Part shown: one piece after another, positions 24,610-38,758 of the stretch
Numbering within the stretch: position 1 is the first letter of the stretch
How the letters are laid out: every line of letters starts with the position of its first letter
From: Gymnopilus junonius
Taxonomy: Eukaryota > Basidiomycota > Agaricomycetes > Agaricales > Galerinaceae
Direction: 5' to 3'
NCBI GenBank assembly: GCA_015501075.1
Contig: JADNYJ010000163.1
Coordinates: 21,351 to 85,350, forward strand
Length of the DNA stretch: 64,000 bases
The notes under the pieces: model-generated
What the model was told of the DNA's origin: nothing
Databases searched by the model: none
Seen by the model: the letters and a program-made list of their open reading frames with translations, nothing else
Made by a program: the position numbers and the translations under genes

Positions 24610-25180
24610 GCACGCCATCATGTCACGACAAGGGGTCTCGAGGACATCGTATAAATCCTTTTTGTACTATCAGCGAAACAAGTGATGGCAATGGCATAAA
24701 TACACGTGAACAATAACCTTCAACTGCAATAGAATAGAGGATATCTTTGGTCAGTACACAGTGGCGACCGGTAGAAGAGCACGAAAATAACTCAGCGAAT
24801 ATTGACCCAGGCCAATCACGACACAAGACAACCAGCTGCCATTGAACGCACAAGCCAATATAAAAAAGAGATCACGAGTTGCCTTCAACTCGAAGGTCCT
24901 TCTGCATGGCGGGCGTAACTTTCGTATTATCGCAGCAGACGTTATCACGTCCAAAAACAACACATCAATCTCATTCACAAGCTCCGCTTCGATCTAGGCC
25001 AAGGAAGCCATGATAGATGCTGGCATAAGGACATGGAGCGCGTTCCTGTTGATTGGCCAAGCCAGTAAAGAAATTTAGCCACGAGGTAACCAAACGTAGT
25101 TCACAGTCAGGAACAAGAACTGGGCGCACCGCAGTGAACTCTTTTTGTCTTCCTCTGTTAAATTTTTGAAGACTGAGCAC
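24610..25180 (-). pseudogene. Decayed duplicate of the RUVBL1 3' end and downstream flank
   Basis: This stretch parallels 25200-25875 in order: exon-6 end, intron with the same ends, last exon, and then shared non-coding sequence (for example CTTTGGTCAGTACA and AAAATAACTCA in both). The last-exon copy reads V-N-E-I-D-V-L-F-L-D-V-I-T-S-A-A beside [16 protein letters not shown] in the intact gene. A TAG at 24994-24996 and many substitutions make it non-functional. It lies directly downstream of RUVBL1, so it arose as a tandem duplication. Confidence 0.75.
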
Positions 25181-25512
25181 TGACCAGTGGATCCATGCGC
25201 AATAGCACGCCACTGCGACAAGATTTACTATCTACGAAGCTCGGAGGACATCAAAGCCCATTTTGATATTATCAACGTCGAAAACAAGCAATGCAATACA
25301 CGTGAACTACAACTGTAATAATATATACCTTTGGTCAGTACATCGTGTCGGCCGAGGAAGGTCACGAAAATAACTCAACAAATATAGATCTATTGAATCC
25401 CAGCAAGCAACTACAACACAAAACAACCACCAGCCACCGACCGCGACCGAACTCCCGAACCAATACAAAAGGGATGATCATGAGCCTTCTGCACTTCAAC
25501 TCGTACCCAAAG

Positions 25513-27859
<2,347 letters not shown>

Positions 27860-28700
27860 CGCCGTCGTCAAGTTTCAATCGAGTTCGTCGTCGCGAATGG
27901 TGAGTGCGTGTATAGATTGGGTTAGGGTTACAAATCTCACGGTTTGTTTTAAATTGGCTGGTTATTCTCCTCCTGTACTATGTCAGTACAGGTATAGAGC
28001 TTTCAACTTCGAGAGTAAGGAAAGTACACTTATGTCAATCCGGGGACCGAGATATCCAATTATTATCAGCATGTACACGAAGGAAACATTCAGTCTGGCT
28101 GTAAGTTCATGCATCAGAAAGCTCGCAATTTAGTAGTGGTTTTCGGCTTGCGGCTGCCGCACGGCAAGTGAAAAAAGCGAAATTCGGGCAAAATCATTAG
28201 AAAGTTCCAGAATTTTCATTAAGTATAAATTTGTGATGGGAACTGGCCATCAAAGTCCCATTTCCGAAAAAGGGACGTGGATTGTTTAACTTTTTACTTT
28301 GCCGCTTTTTTACGCTTATTTCCGCTTGTACAAACGAAAAAAAGTAAATTGTGAAACTCCTGATGATAGAACTGATTCCAACTCAAGATAATCTTGCCAG
28401 CCTCCTTACTTTTGACGGGAGTAGGTGCTAGAGTAACTATTGATATTGTAGGTTACTATGTAGTTGTTTGATAGAATGAACTTATCTTGATCAAAGAAAC
28501 TCGTGTTCACTGGCATTGTGTGGCAGTGTCAGCTGATTAGATTAGATTGCTTATGTACCATCAGCGGCTGTGCGCGTTCTGTGCCAGCGCGTCCTGAACT
28601 TGTCCCGCACTTGTCCTGCACTGATATGTACAACAACGGCCAAGCTTGCTTCCTGCCACTGCCTGCGACGCTATCCGCATGGCATGCTCGACGCGTATAC
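27860..28700. other. Intergenic, no gene recognised
   Basis: RUVBL1 promoter followed by AT-rich DNA. 28280-28350 has a polypyrimidine/polypurine stretch with a CGCTTGTAC core that recurs near 31950-31970; too short to define a repeat family. Confidence 0.3.
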
Positions 28701-28709
28701 GAGCAACAG

Positions 28710-29650
28710 CTATCCAGATATTAGGGTGTACTCCGAAGGCGATGCACTGATCATGCTTGACGCGTCCTGTGAGATAATCTTTCCAGATAACTCTAGGAAA
28801 TGACGACTAACCAGTCTAAGGGAAGTGAAACAGATTGATGATAGGTAAACAACAGCTAAGCCAGGTACTGCTGCCAGTACCTTCTTGCAAGACTCTTGAA
28901 CACGACGAAGCGTTTGAGAGCCAGCTTTCGAAATTCCGTGTCCGCCATTCCATCGCTGATCCGCCTTTGACTCTGTGCCGCCGCAACGATGACGCACTTC
29001 AACACCCGAGTTGGTGACGTTGGATACTGAGCGGTCTTGACAGCATCGCTCAATTCTCTGGTGACAGGAACAAGGTAGAAAGTGGGGGTGGCGCCCAACA
29101 TGGAGATGCAGGGGACAGTCGTAACCTTCTAGGACAGATTGGCCCCTCGCTGCGCGCTTTATGTTGTTAAATTGAAACGCTGCGATCGCCTCTGCCGCCA
29201 CCTGCGCCTCGGCGTCGGGCTTGTTAAAGAGTGTCTGATCCTTGATGAGTACGAGTAGTACAGTGATGGGGCAATAGATAACGCATCCGTCTGCTTGAGC
29301 AGCCCGAATCTCGCTGCAGAGGGCGAGAGGTATACTGTAGTGGGTGGCCACAGTGGCATGTCATTCATTGAAGCCCAGGAGTTTGAGAGTCGCAACGGCA
29401 AAGTCATCGAGATCAAGGTAGCCTAGGTAGTCTGTCGTGGCCTCTGAGAGATCGGGGTCTTCCGCATTAGGTGAGGTGAGGATGGCGGGATCAAGATGGT
29501 CGAGCGACGGGTCTGCATTGGATCGGAAAAAAAAATCTGGGGAGGTTGGTGTAATGGAAATGTTGTAAGCGAGCAGTTCAGCGTCCGTCCAATCGCTGCC
29601 GGACTTTGCAGAGCGAATAGGCTGAGCCATGGCAGCGATTGTTGGTGGAA
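28710..29650 (-). pseudogene. Decayed KSGSDWT-family element, copy 1
   Basis: Starts M-A-Q-P-I-R-S-A-K-S-G-S-D-W-T (29630) and runs through D-Y-L-G-Y-L-D-L, L-L-G-F-N-E to a TGA at about 29361. Coding resemblance continues beyond the stop: H-Y-S-I-P-L, Q-A-D-G-C-V-I, L-L-V-L-I-K-D, V-A-A-E-A-I-A-A-F-Q-F-N-N, then in another frame L-G-A-T-P-T-F-Y and V-T-R-E-L-S-D-A-V. I recall this family as common hypothetical proteins in Agaricomycetes; intact members have a D ... E-D-K pattern like PD-(D/E)xK nucleases (inference). Here that site reads I-K-D. The same TGA occurs in copy 2 at 44 kb, so both descend from an already broken copy. Confidence 0.65.
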
Positions 29651-30417
29651 ATCGATATCACATTGGAAGAGATAGGGGCATCACCATCAGGAGATCCTAG
29701 TGCTTTGCGGTGATCTAGCTATGTCGAAATCCCATCGCTACTATTGTTGATCGAGAGTTTGAAACGATGGGGAGTTTGATGCAAAATTTCCTCTCATATT
29801 TGGCCTCCACAAAAATTCACATAAATACTATAGCATACTGCCTACCCTATTATGTACTTTGTGTCTTGATGTCTTCATTCGACTGATGGCAGGCATCCCT
29901 ACTTTCTATCAAATGAAGATGGTAATTGTTCGTCAGGTCGCTTTCAACTGATTCACCACGCTGAAGATCGAAGCTGAAGCGCTGAAAGCTGAGGAACATG
30001 CCAACTATCACAGAGCACTGCCGCTGAGCATGGCCTCTCATAAAGATGGAGGGAAACGTCGCGGTGCTAGTCATATGCTCTTGGCCTACCGTTTGAGGCA
30101 TAAATATGGCACCTCTTTACTCCCAGCTTCCGGTGTAAAGTCTGGGGTCGGCTGACCTTTTATGCCCAAATGAGTGCCCCATTCTCTTTAAAAGTGACAA
30201 GAAGTTGATGAGTAAATTGATACTACTTGTTTTAGGATTATGAATAGCTTCTCTCAGACTTTGAGGCGTCTTGATGACCCCATCTGCTCCAGATGTAGGA
30301 TAATAATAAAAATACAGAGATAGATCATCACCCAACCGCCTTCACTGGGTAAAAGAGAATGGGATCGCCGCTTTATAAGATATTGTGCCAAAAATCCCAG
30401 GTTCGCACGTCTCCGCC
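29651..30417. other. Intergenic, no gene recognised
   Basis: About 0.77 kb without a coding motif; includes the promoter of the seven-helix protein gene. Confidence 0.3.
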
Positions 30418-31693
30418 ATGTCCAGTCCTTCCTTGGACCCAGTCGAAGAAGCAATTATCAATGCAAGTCTCAATGGCCAGCTACTGGGCAACTTGCTATT
30501 CGGTAGGTGTATCTCGCCCCTGGGGCTGTCCATCTTCTGACGATGGTGTACCTTAGGCGCATATTCAGCAGTATACTTTTATACGTTATATATGTACAGT
30601 GAGTTCATTTTAGTTTCGAGCAATACAACTAAGTGATGACGGCACATTACCAACAGCAAGGAGGAAATCGGCCAGGAACTGGCTTGTGATTGGCGGCATT
30701 TCCTTGTCATATATCGCATATTTGCTCCAAATCAGTATTGAATGGGCGTTTGTCAAGGTCGCGCTGATCAATCATGGAGAGACTAGAGTGTCAACCTTTC
30801 TTGAGACCTTCGCTGCACGCGAGCCAAGGGGGTGCTTTGCATACGAGGTCACGCTCTTTGTGATGGCGCCCGTCGCTGATGCGCTCATGGTGAATTTTCC
30901 TTAGTATAAGCGGCTTTTGAAGGCTTTACTTACAGATCATTGACATACAGATATGGCGCTGCTACTTAATTTGGAACCGCTCAATTCGTATCATATTGAT
31001 TCCCAGTTTCCTCCTCTTCTGCGAGATCGGTATGCTGTACGATTTTTTTCATCTCGCTAACCGGTTATTGATTTCCCAATAGTGCTAGATCTCTCCATCA
31101 TAGGTGTTCTATCCAGAGCGGACTTCATTCAAACACATGCTGCACATAACCTCCTCGGCAGTGCGATTTTCGTAACTTTTTTGACGACATTGGTGTCCAC
31201 AGTCCTTATCGCATATCGGGTCAATGCCCTGGCCAAAGAGGAAGTTTCTCGTGGAACAAGAGCGCTGATTAAACATGTTCTTGAAATCCTCCTGCAATCA
31301 GCGGCGGCATATTGTCTTGTCAGCCTCGCAGCTGTGATCTCCGTCACTCTTGCAACCATCGTTAACGACTCATTAACAATGCACACTGCCGTATTGTACG
31401 CCAACCAGGAGTATGTCATTAACCTCTGGGCTTTCACTGCGGTAAGTTTCTCTTACTTTTAGCTTGGGGGTGTGCTATTTCTTATTGTCGATCAGGGTAT
31501 CGCACCGACTATTATGGTTGCCCGCCTAGTGATTGGACCTGAACACGACGTCGTGAATTCATCAACGGCCAATGTCAGGAATGCAGTTCCACACGCACAC
31601 TTTGGCATCACAATCAGCCACGAGGATGGGTACGGAAGGCATGATGGAAAATGGCAGCGGCCACTCGTTGGATCCCAAAGACTTGGAGTCTAA
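30418..31693 (+). CDS. Multi-pass membrane protein, Agaricomycete seven-helix (DUF6534-type) family
   Basis: Six exons: 30418-30502, 30557-30598, 30657-30889, 30951-31029, 31083-31441, 31496-31693; the sum of 996 nt gives 331 aa, fully in frame. Helices start with G-Q-L-L-G-N-L-L-F-G-A-Y-S-A-V-Y-F-Y-T-L-Y-M-Y, then I-S-L-S-Y-I-A-Y-L-L-Q-I, then V-A-D-A-L-M-I-W-R-C-Y-L-I-W-N followed by I-L-I-P-S-F-L-L-F. Later helices are G-S-A-I-F-V-T-F-L-T-T-L and A-A-A-Y-C-L-V-S-L-A-A-V. The D-A-L-x-I-W-R-C-Y-x-I-W-N signature and the helix count match a large mushroom family annotated as DUF6534 or similar; its function is unknown, perhaps receptor-like. The C-terminal 60 residues are soluble. No lesion was found. 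Confidence 0.82.
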
Positions 31694-32645
31694 GGAGGAA
31701 GGTTTGATTCACATTGCCTAATACAAGTAGCAGGTATTTTTTTCGACCTTATATCGGTCTCTGCCTGGAGCAATAGTTGAAAAGGAGTGTAATGTTATGG
31801 GCTTGCTTTTTTTGTCGCTACATAATTTATATCTTCCTCTTATCGTTCAAATGCTAAGCACAAACCACCATGGCCAACTCGTTTGGCACTTTTCCTCTGT
31901 TGCCCTACCTAGCCAAAACAGCGAGCATCAGAACTTTGGCCATTAGCTTTATTTCGCTTGTACAAGCTAAAAAAGGTAAAAAAAAAAGGGACGAAGATCT
32001 GGCCATCAGAATCCGGGCTCAGATTCCCGAAAAGCGCGCTGACTTTGTACCAAACGTTCAGAAAGGCCAGAGCTGAAATGGACCACGAAATTGATTCTCT
32101 GTCTCACGAATCGTGGCACAGGAGATGAAACGATGCCAAAATTTGCCATTACTGACCATACGACGTACTAAAATTTCGAGGAATTGGCCGAAAAAGCGGA
32201 AAAGTTAAAAAGTAAATTGCCGACTTGCTGATGAGGTTAGTGTGCTATTTCTATTTGATGATTACATTTGATAGACCAATGATCATGAATCCCTTGGAAA
32301 TCCCCTAGATTTTCTTTTCTCCCTTTACTGTATCAGTTTACTTGGATTATCTCACTAAGTAAAGGATTCGACGTGCGTCGTGGTTATTTTTAGTTCGGAC
32401 GCGTCGCAGTGAACATGCGCATGCGTGCGTGCGTGACGATGATGATGGAATCTCGATCACGATCGCGTTATGCAGATTTTTGTTCGGCTCGCTATCCATA
32501 GGTGTGGCGGATACTGGACACCGGATACTGGAATATTATGTAATATAATGCACGTGATACATGTCGCGCTGACCGTCATCTTCGTCCTGATATCTGCCCG
32601 CGCCCTCATACACTTTTCCTCTGTCAAAGCGTGCATTCATCAACA
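31694..32645. other. Intergenic, no gene recognised
   Basis: Nearly 1 kb with A-rich runs near 31980 and 32200; no motif of a coding or RNA gene. Confidence 0.3.
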
Positions 32646-35600
32646 ATGGACAATAGTGACCTCAATGAAACATTTAGCGATATTTTTCAGCAAGAAATCG
32701 GCGAAGCGATGGACCTGGACACCACATATGGGCTTGGTGAAGAATTTGAAATGGATGCAGTCCTTCCGGTGGGTTCGGTGGCCTCTCCTTTGATGTGAGG
32801 ATGTTCAAATACAAACTGGAAGATATTATTAACATCAGAATCCTCTTCCAGACCATCTGCTCCACCAGCAGATCCATATTTTCCCATTAGCTGTCAAATG
32901 GAAGCAGGTAAGCAAACTGGTTCATTTCCATTGTTAATCTTATCTACTGACTATTTCCCTCCAGATACGGCATGCAGCTCAGGAGCCATGTCGACACCTG
33001 GATTTGTGCTCCCACCACTTCCGAGCTCGTCCTTCCCATCACCACCTCATCCATCGACAGAAACACCTGAGCCACAACAGACGGCATCTGTTGTGGCAAC
33101 AGTTAACCCCTCACATGTCCAACTCCCTCCAAAACGTGGACGGCCACCAGGATCAAAGAAGCAGCCCGCAATTGGGCCTTGTCGTCCTGTTGGTCGCCCA
33201 CGCGGATCTGGCCCAAAACAACGTGCAAAGGCTGCAGAGGCTTTGCTCAGGCAAGGTGGCTTGCCCAGCCCGCAGAAGAAACGTCCTGTAGGACGACCAC
33301 GAAAGGGTGGCACAGCGAGAGGTGGTGCAGATGATAGAAGCCTCGTTTCCATTGAGTTTGGCAAACTCGTAAGTTATTTCGCTATTTTTTTGCCTTTTTA
33401 TTTCTAATATGGCTTGTTAGGTTGTTCCGGGCTCGCATCAACAGCCCCGACGTCAGTCTGCACCAGCTGCTACTCACAGCCCATCAGCAACATCATTTGC
33501 TTTGCTACGCAGCTCATCCCTACTGTATACAAAGCATGCAACAGGTGCATTTTATTACAAAAATGTTTTGAATAAACTGATCAAATTTAAATAGGTCATG
33601 TCCCTGCTGTACCCCTGCCTCCTACACTATCCCATCCACCATGCTCCCGACCACTGTCCTTGCCAGAGGCAGAGGCTGCCATTCGATGTATTGTACCTGA
33701 AGAGGACCCGCAATGTCCTGTGGATCTGGGTGATGATGAGGGCGAGTTTCAGCTATGTGGTGAGGAGGATGACCTAACAGTAGAGGGTGATGAGGCTGGC
33801 GATGAATGCGACCCCGCTGTGGAAGATATTAGCGGACCTCAAGGACATTCATTACCACCATGGCTCCTTGACGAGTTCAGAGCCAAGGTTGTGGACTGCA
33901 GCAAGCGCGACAGCGACGGCTTGCCGCCACTTTATGCCCACCACCAGACATTCTGGTTTCCCCAACCAGCAACATTTTTTTTACTTTGCCATTCCAATAA
34001 ATCCCTCAGAAACTTTACAATCCCCACTTTTTCTTGTGGGACCCTGAGCTGTTGTGCTCTAAGGGCATTCCTTGCCCAAAATGCCATCACGTTCTTCAAC
34101 GACATGGCCACATTTCACACCCATGCCGATGTGTCGATATTGACTGACATTTTGGATTATTGGCTTTCACTACCGATGCTCCAAATGTGTTCACCCACTG
34201 TCTGGAAAATGTACTGTCACTTTCCAAAGCTGGGACAGCCATATCTTGGCTGTTCTTCCACCTGAGCTTGCAGCTGAATTCCCTGCTCGCTTGAGTTATT
34301 GGAGCGGCATGTCTACAACATTGTTTGGCTGGATGAGGTCATGTTTCCAGAATGGAATGGGTGCAAAGCCATTTTCTGATGCTCTTCGCATTCAACACCT
34401 CCAAAAGTATGATGAAATTGAATTGCAATATTTAGATGTATTGGCTGGTTTTAAATTAGATGGCTGGGCGGGGCAAACATATAAAGCCTTTTTGCCTTTT
34501 GATGATCATAGCCCTGATGGACCTTTTGGCTTCGTTCCTAGTGGGTCATGGGTGAGAGAGATGTATGACCGCTTTATTGAAGAGCATCACGATGAATTCA
34601 ATCAACATATGGCTCTGCTCACTGCAGAGATTATTGCTTTGGATCACAGTCACAAGGTATGGTCGGTTTCTTCTAGTGTACATAACAATTTTACTAATCG
34701 CTTTTCAGCTCACAAAGCAGATATACAAAGTCAATGGAAAAGAAGTCTTTACAGCCCTTCTGACAGTGACAAATGAAAAGGGGGAAATTCAATCTTGCAA
34801 TCTTGTTGCAACAAAGTCACATAAGCAGTTCGAATTGGCATTACATGCCATACTGAAGTCCCTCCATCTTTACGGCCATCTTCCACCAGGTCTAGCCTTT
34901 ACTGACAACATCCAGGGAGATAGACAATTTCTCGAGGAATCTTTCCCATCACTTCGCGAGGGTGTTGTGCCTGTTGAGAAGTATCCAGACCTTGATCCTC
35001 TCCACATCCCGCCTGATGTCATTGTCATCCGAAAAAGTTCTGCAACCACAATTGATGATACCATGCGCACAATTATTGATTCTTTACCTAAAGATGATCT
35101 GGATGCTAGGATTGTCATTGGGTTTGATTCTGAATGGAATGTTGAAATCTCTGGTAATGGACATATTTTCCATCGAGGGAAGACAGCTATAATCCAGATT
35201 GCCTATGACAATCGAGTTTATATCCTTCAAGTATGATTTCTATATTCAATATCTGCTTCATTGTCTAACATCTTTTCACAGATTGGTGACATGTTGGCAG
35301 GCGGAAAGCTGCCTCGCCAACTAGAGATATTACTGTCTCATCCAAGGATTCTCAAGGCTGGACGCCTTGTCGAGGCTGATCTTCGGTATCTCCAAGATGC
35401 TTGTCAATCTCGAGACCCTTTTGTTGGTGCTCTGGATCTGGCAAAATATGCAAAAGATTGACATGTTATTTCCTCTGCAAGATGTGGCCTGGCTGATCTC
35501 TCCGCCATTATTCTCAAGAAGTGACTTAGCAAGAATGTTCCAGAACATGTTAGTACTGCCTGGGACTCTGAGGAGCTCACTCACAACCAACTTGAGTATG

Positions 35601-37885
35601 CTGCCTGTGATGCATGGGCCTGTCTCAAAATTTATGAAAAGCTTTCTTGCATTGATCTTCCTCAGCCTTTGTCATCAAGCCTGTTCCCTCAACCTCTGTA
35701 TTGCTTTACAGCTCAGACAACACCAAGGTCATTGCCCATGGACTGATCTCCAGTCATACTGGTGATGAGATTTTTGACCATATAAACATTACACGGACAC
35801 GGACAGTCATTGATGTTATTGATGTTTAGTCCCAGGAGCCATTATAACAACTCACCATAAACAGCTCTCGAGGCATTTGGAAAGCCACTTTCTCAGTTGT
35901 TTGCTTGCATCCCATGTTCGTGTCTTCCCATGGCAAGCTCTTCCAGCAGAGGATCTTTCATCAAAAGACTGTCAACCATCACAAGGTGTCTCAACCTCAG
36001 CTGAAGATTTGTTACCAGGAGATGAAGCTCTATTTGACTCTGAAGCTTTATCACTTGGAGACATTATCCTTGATAATTCAAGTACTTCACATCTGCCTGA
36101 CCCTCCTTCTGATTATCCTCGTGAGGTTGATGAAGGTAGTGTGGCTCAGGCTGATGCACTGCTCCCACAACCTCCAATTGCATGGGACAACACTTTGCGG
36201 AGTCGTGTTTTGAAGGATGTCTTCCATGTTTTCAATATGTTGCAAGTGTCTTCAGCTCATGGACTTTGAGTGGAATTTGCTCGACAGCTACGAGATGCTA
36301 TTTTGCGACCTGATGCAGAAGATAAATGCCGTATTTCTGCTTGGGGTTCTATGCAGAATCCCCCTCGCACTTTTGAACAGATTCGAGCCTCTCGGCCTGC
36401 ATGGCTGTGGCAGAGATGCAAAAGAATTATTCCACCTCTACAGGAATTGTATCCAGTGGTGCAGGAAGTCTTTCAGACATTTGGACCATTGAAAGATGCA
36501 ACAACTAGTCTTCCACTATTTAACCACAGCAACTGGAAAACTGCTGGACAAATTCTTGATCTGATACATGATGGGTTTTTATCTGATCCACCTAGCATAA
36601 CACTTTATACAAAGATCAGAATTGATGCAAAAGCTGGTGGTCTTCCAATTTATAGATGTTCCTGTGGAACTAACTTCACAGAAGGTGGTGTACATACTCA
36701 CTTGTGAACACACCTTCCATCATCTGGCACATCTGTTCGACATACTCATGCATGCATTTTGGATTTTGTATTGTGCCATAATCTGAAGGTGTGTTTTTAT
36801 TGGTCTGTCCAAAGTGACCAATGCTGATTTGGTCATTGAATTCAACAGGTTGGGACATTCAATAGCATTGGTCAACATTATCGTGGCCATTATTCCATTT
36901 GGCTCATTAACAAGAAACAAGAGTGAATGGTTTTTCTTGAAGATGTTTTGAAAAACCCAGTACAGATCTCTAACTGGGTCAATGGAAATCTTTATATGCC
37001 AACAACTGAGAGAATTGGTATTCTCCCTGTCCCTGATTCAATCTGTTTTGACAGTGGTATGGGTGAGTATAACCCAGCACTTGATGGTAAACAGCAGCAC
37101 TGCTTTCTTGCCAAAATGCAAGGAACATGGAAGCCTGTTCTGCCTGTCCATACAGATGCAGAAAAGAATTTGTTTCATTTTCTCATGCAGTCTAGTGAAG
37201 AATTCTGCTCAAAAACAAGAGGTCCAATATGGAAGCCAGCTGTGAAGCTATGGAACCGCTATGCAGATGCCAATGATGACATCTTCTACAAGGTAAATTT
37301 AAATCTGCTCACTTGATATAAAGTTCTAACTATTTTCCAATCTAGCTTGAAGAGCAACTTAAAATATATTATACAGAATGGAAGGTCAACTTGAACTCAA
37401 AAGAAACATTGTCCTTGACATACGATGCACGAAAGGTCTTGGCAACCACATTAAAACACCCAGCCCGATCAACCGCTGTTGTCCCTGTGCCTGAAAAACT
37501 TCCCCAAATTCATACAGTCTCAAAGGGCATCTGTACACTTCCAACATTCTTCCAAACCATACCATCTGCAAACCCACTGCTGCTGCCCATTGCCTCATCA
37601 TCACAATTTACCCTCGAAATGATCCCACCATCATCAAGCAGCCAGGGACTGATGCCAAATATAGATGCAGTAGCCGTGAGCAGGGTAAGGGATGAATTCA
37701 GTACTATACAACCTAGGAAGAAGGCCAGAAATACACGGACCTGTCGGAAATGTGGGGTTGAGGGTTGTCCCGGCCGTCGTCGAGTTGCAGACTGCAAAAA
37801 CCTGTGCCGGGACTGCAAAAAATTCAACTGCAAGGGAAGAAATTCAAAAAGATTGAACAAGTCCTGTAGTGAAGGCTGGGATTAG
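32646..37885 (+). pseudogene. Decayed giant gene: AT-hooks + zinc ribbon + DDE-like core + DEDDy 3'-5' exonuclease
   Basis: One fungal-specific gene in its normal order. ATG 32646 and short first exons are followed by three AT-hook cores (K-R-G-R-P-P-G, V-G-R-P-R-G-S, V-G-R-P-R-K-G; 33130-33320) and an acidic region. A zinc ribbon follows (C-P-K-C ... C-S-K-C, 34060-34190), then an RNase-H-like core (A-L-D-H-S-H-K, then F-T-D-N; 34630-34920), and a complete exonuclease set: F-D-S-E-W (35125), V-E-A-D-L-R-Y-L (35365), L-E-Y-A-A-C-D-A-W (35593). C-terminal domains (36270-37320) and a Cys-rich tail (C-R-K-C-G ... C-P-G-R-R-R; 37740-37880) end at TAG/TAA 37883. Introns splice cleanly at 34658, 35231, 36790 and 37291. 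Seven in-frame stops and about four frame changes make it non-functional. I believe the middle is catalogued as DUF6729. Confidence 0.75.
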
Positions 37886-38422
37886 TTAGTTATGCACATT
37901 TAATACATAAATTAAAGCATACCTAGCACCAGGGATTGGAAGGTTTGAACGTGATGTTGAGAAAGATGGCTCACATCCAATATGATGGTAAGGACCAGAG
38001 AACATCTCCATAGATTTGATGGATCATCAAATCTATGCGAGTATCCACCTCCCCATTTGTATTTGAACTGAAAATTCGCAAGAAAAGGGTCCTGGTTCAC
38101 TTCCGGAATGATGGACAGGTCATCTAAACGAGTATCCAGCACCGGATCAATGCTGAGCTCGAACCAGCTTCCAGGAGGCATCTTCGGCAGGAGACGGATG
38201 CACATGATACTCGAAAGCAGGCGGACTGTCAAGAACATTGACGAAAAGATAGAGCAAAAGGTGAGTTTCCCTCTTTTCCCTTCTTTCTTCCGATTTTTCG
38301 ATTTATTATTTTATTTATTTTCCGCCTCCCCACAACAACCAGTATCGAGCCTTTTGTTCCCCATCTGATTCTTTGAGTTCAATAATCAATTGAGAGCATC
38401 GATTATCTGAGACGAAGGTTCC
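37886..38422. other. Intergenic spacer left of the MITE
   Basis: No gene recognised; a minor open frame at 37912-38238 on the minus strand lacks motifs. Confidence 0.3.
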
Positions 38423-38425
38423 TTG

Positions 38426-38637
38426 CACTGCTGGCACTGAGTAGTGTTTCTTGAGGAAACAGTACCTAGGAAACACGTCATATGACTTTTTTTCCACTGT
38501 TTTCTTGAGAAACACCGGTCGGCCATACCAAATAGGCAAGGCCGAATGCTGGTTTCTTGAGAAACACCTAAAAGAAATCAGGTGACGTGTTTCTTTCATG
38601 CTGTTTCCCAAAGAAACAGAGGTTGGTGCCAGCAGTG
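38426..38637. mobile_element. 212-bp MITE, CACTG termini, TTG target duplication
   Basis: Perfect 12-bp terminal inverted repeats CACTGCTGGCAC / GTGCCAGCAGTG. The inversion continues imperfectly inside (TGTTTCTTGAGGAAACAG against TGTTTCTTTGGGAAACAG). It is flanked by TTG at 38423-38425 and 38638-38640. No coding capacity. CACT ends with a 3-bp duplication are those of the CACTA (CMC/EnSpm) superfamily, so it is probably a non-autonomous member. It lies 120 bp upstream of the MTAP start codon. Confidence 0.8.
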
Positions 38638-38758
38638 TTGCAGACATCACAATCACCGAGAACCCTTTACTCAAAGAATCAAGGATCGGTATGTCCTCTT
38701 CATTTGAATTCTGAAGGGTCGGATCACTGAATTTGAGAGGTTATACAGTAGAAAGAAA

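Noticed and set aside
28280..32240. Similar poly-A/T stretches with a CGCTTGTAC core at about 28320 and about 31955, as a dispersed repeat
   Set aside because: Shared sequence is too short and low in complexity to define ends.
34145..36926. TGA stops as selenocysteine or programmed readthrough sites
   Set aside because: Fungi of this group lack known selenoprotein machinery, and frame changes accompany the stops; CGA-to-TGA decay is simpler.
38440..38620. Cluster of TTTCTTGAGAAAC palindromes, first read as an operator or heat-shock element array
   Set aside because: They lie inside, and partly form, the inverted arms of the 212-bp MITE; TTC and GAA spacing does not match a heat-shock element.
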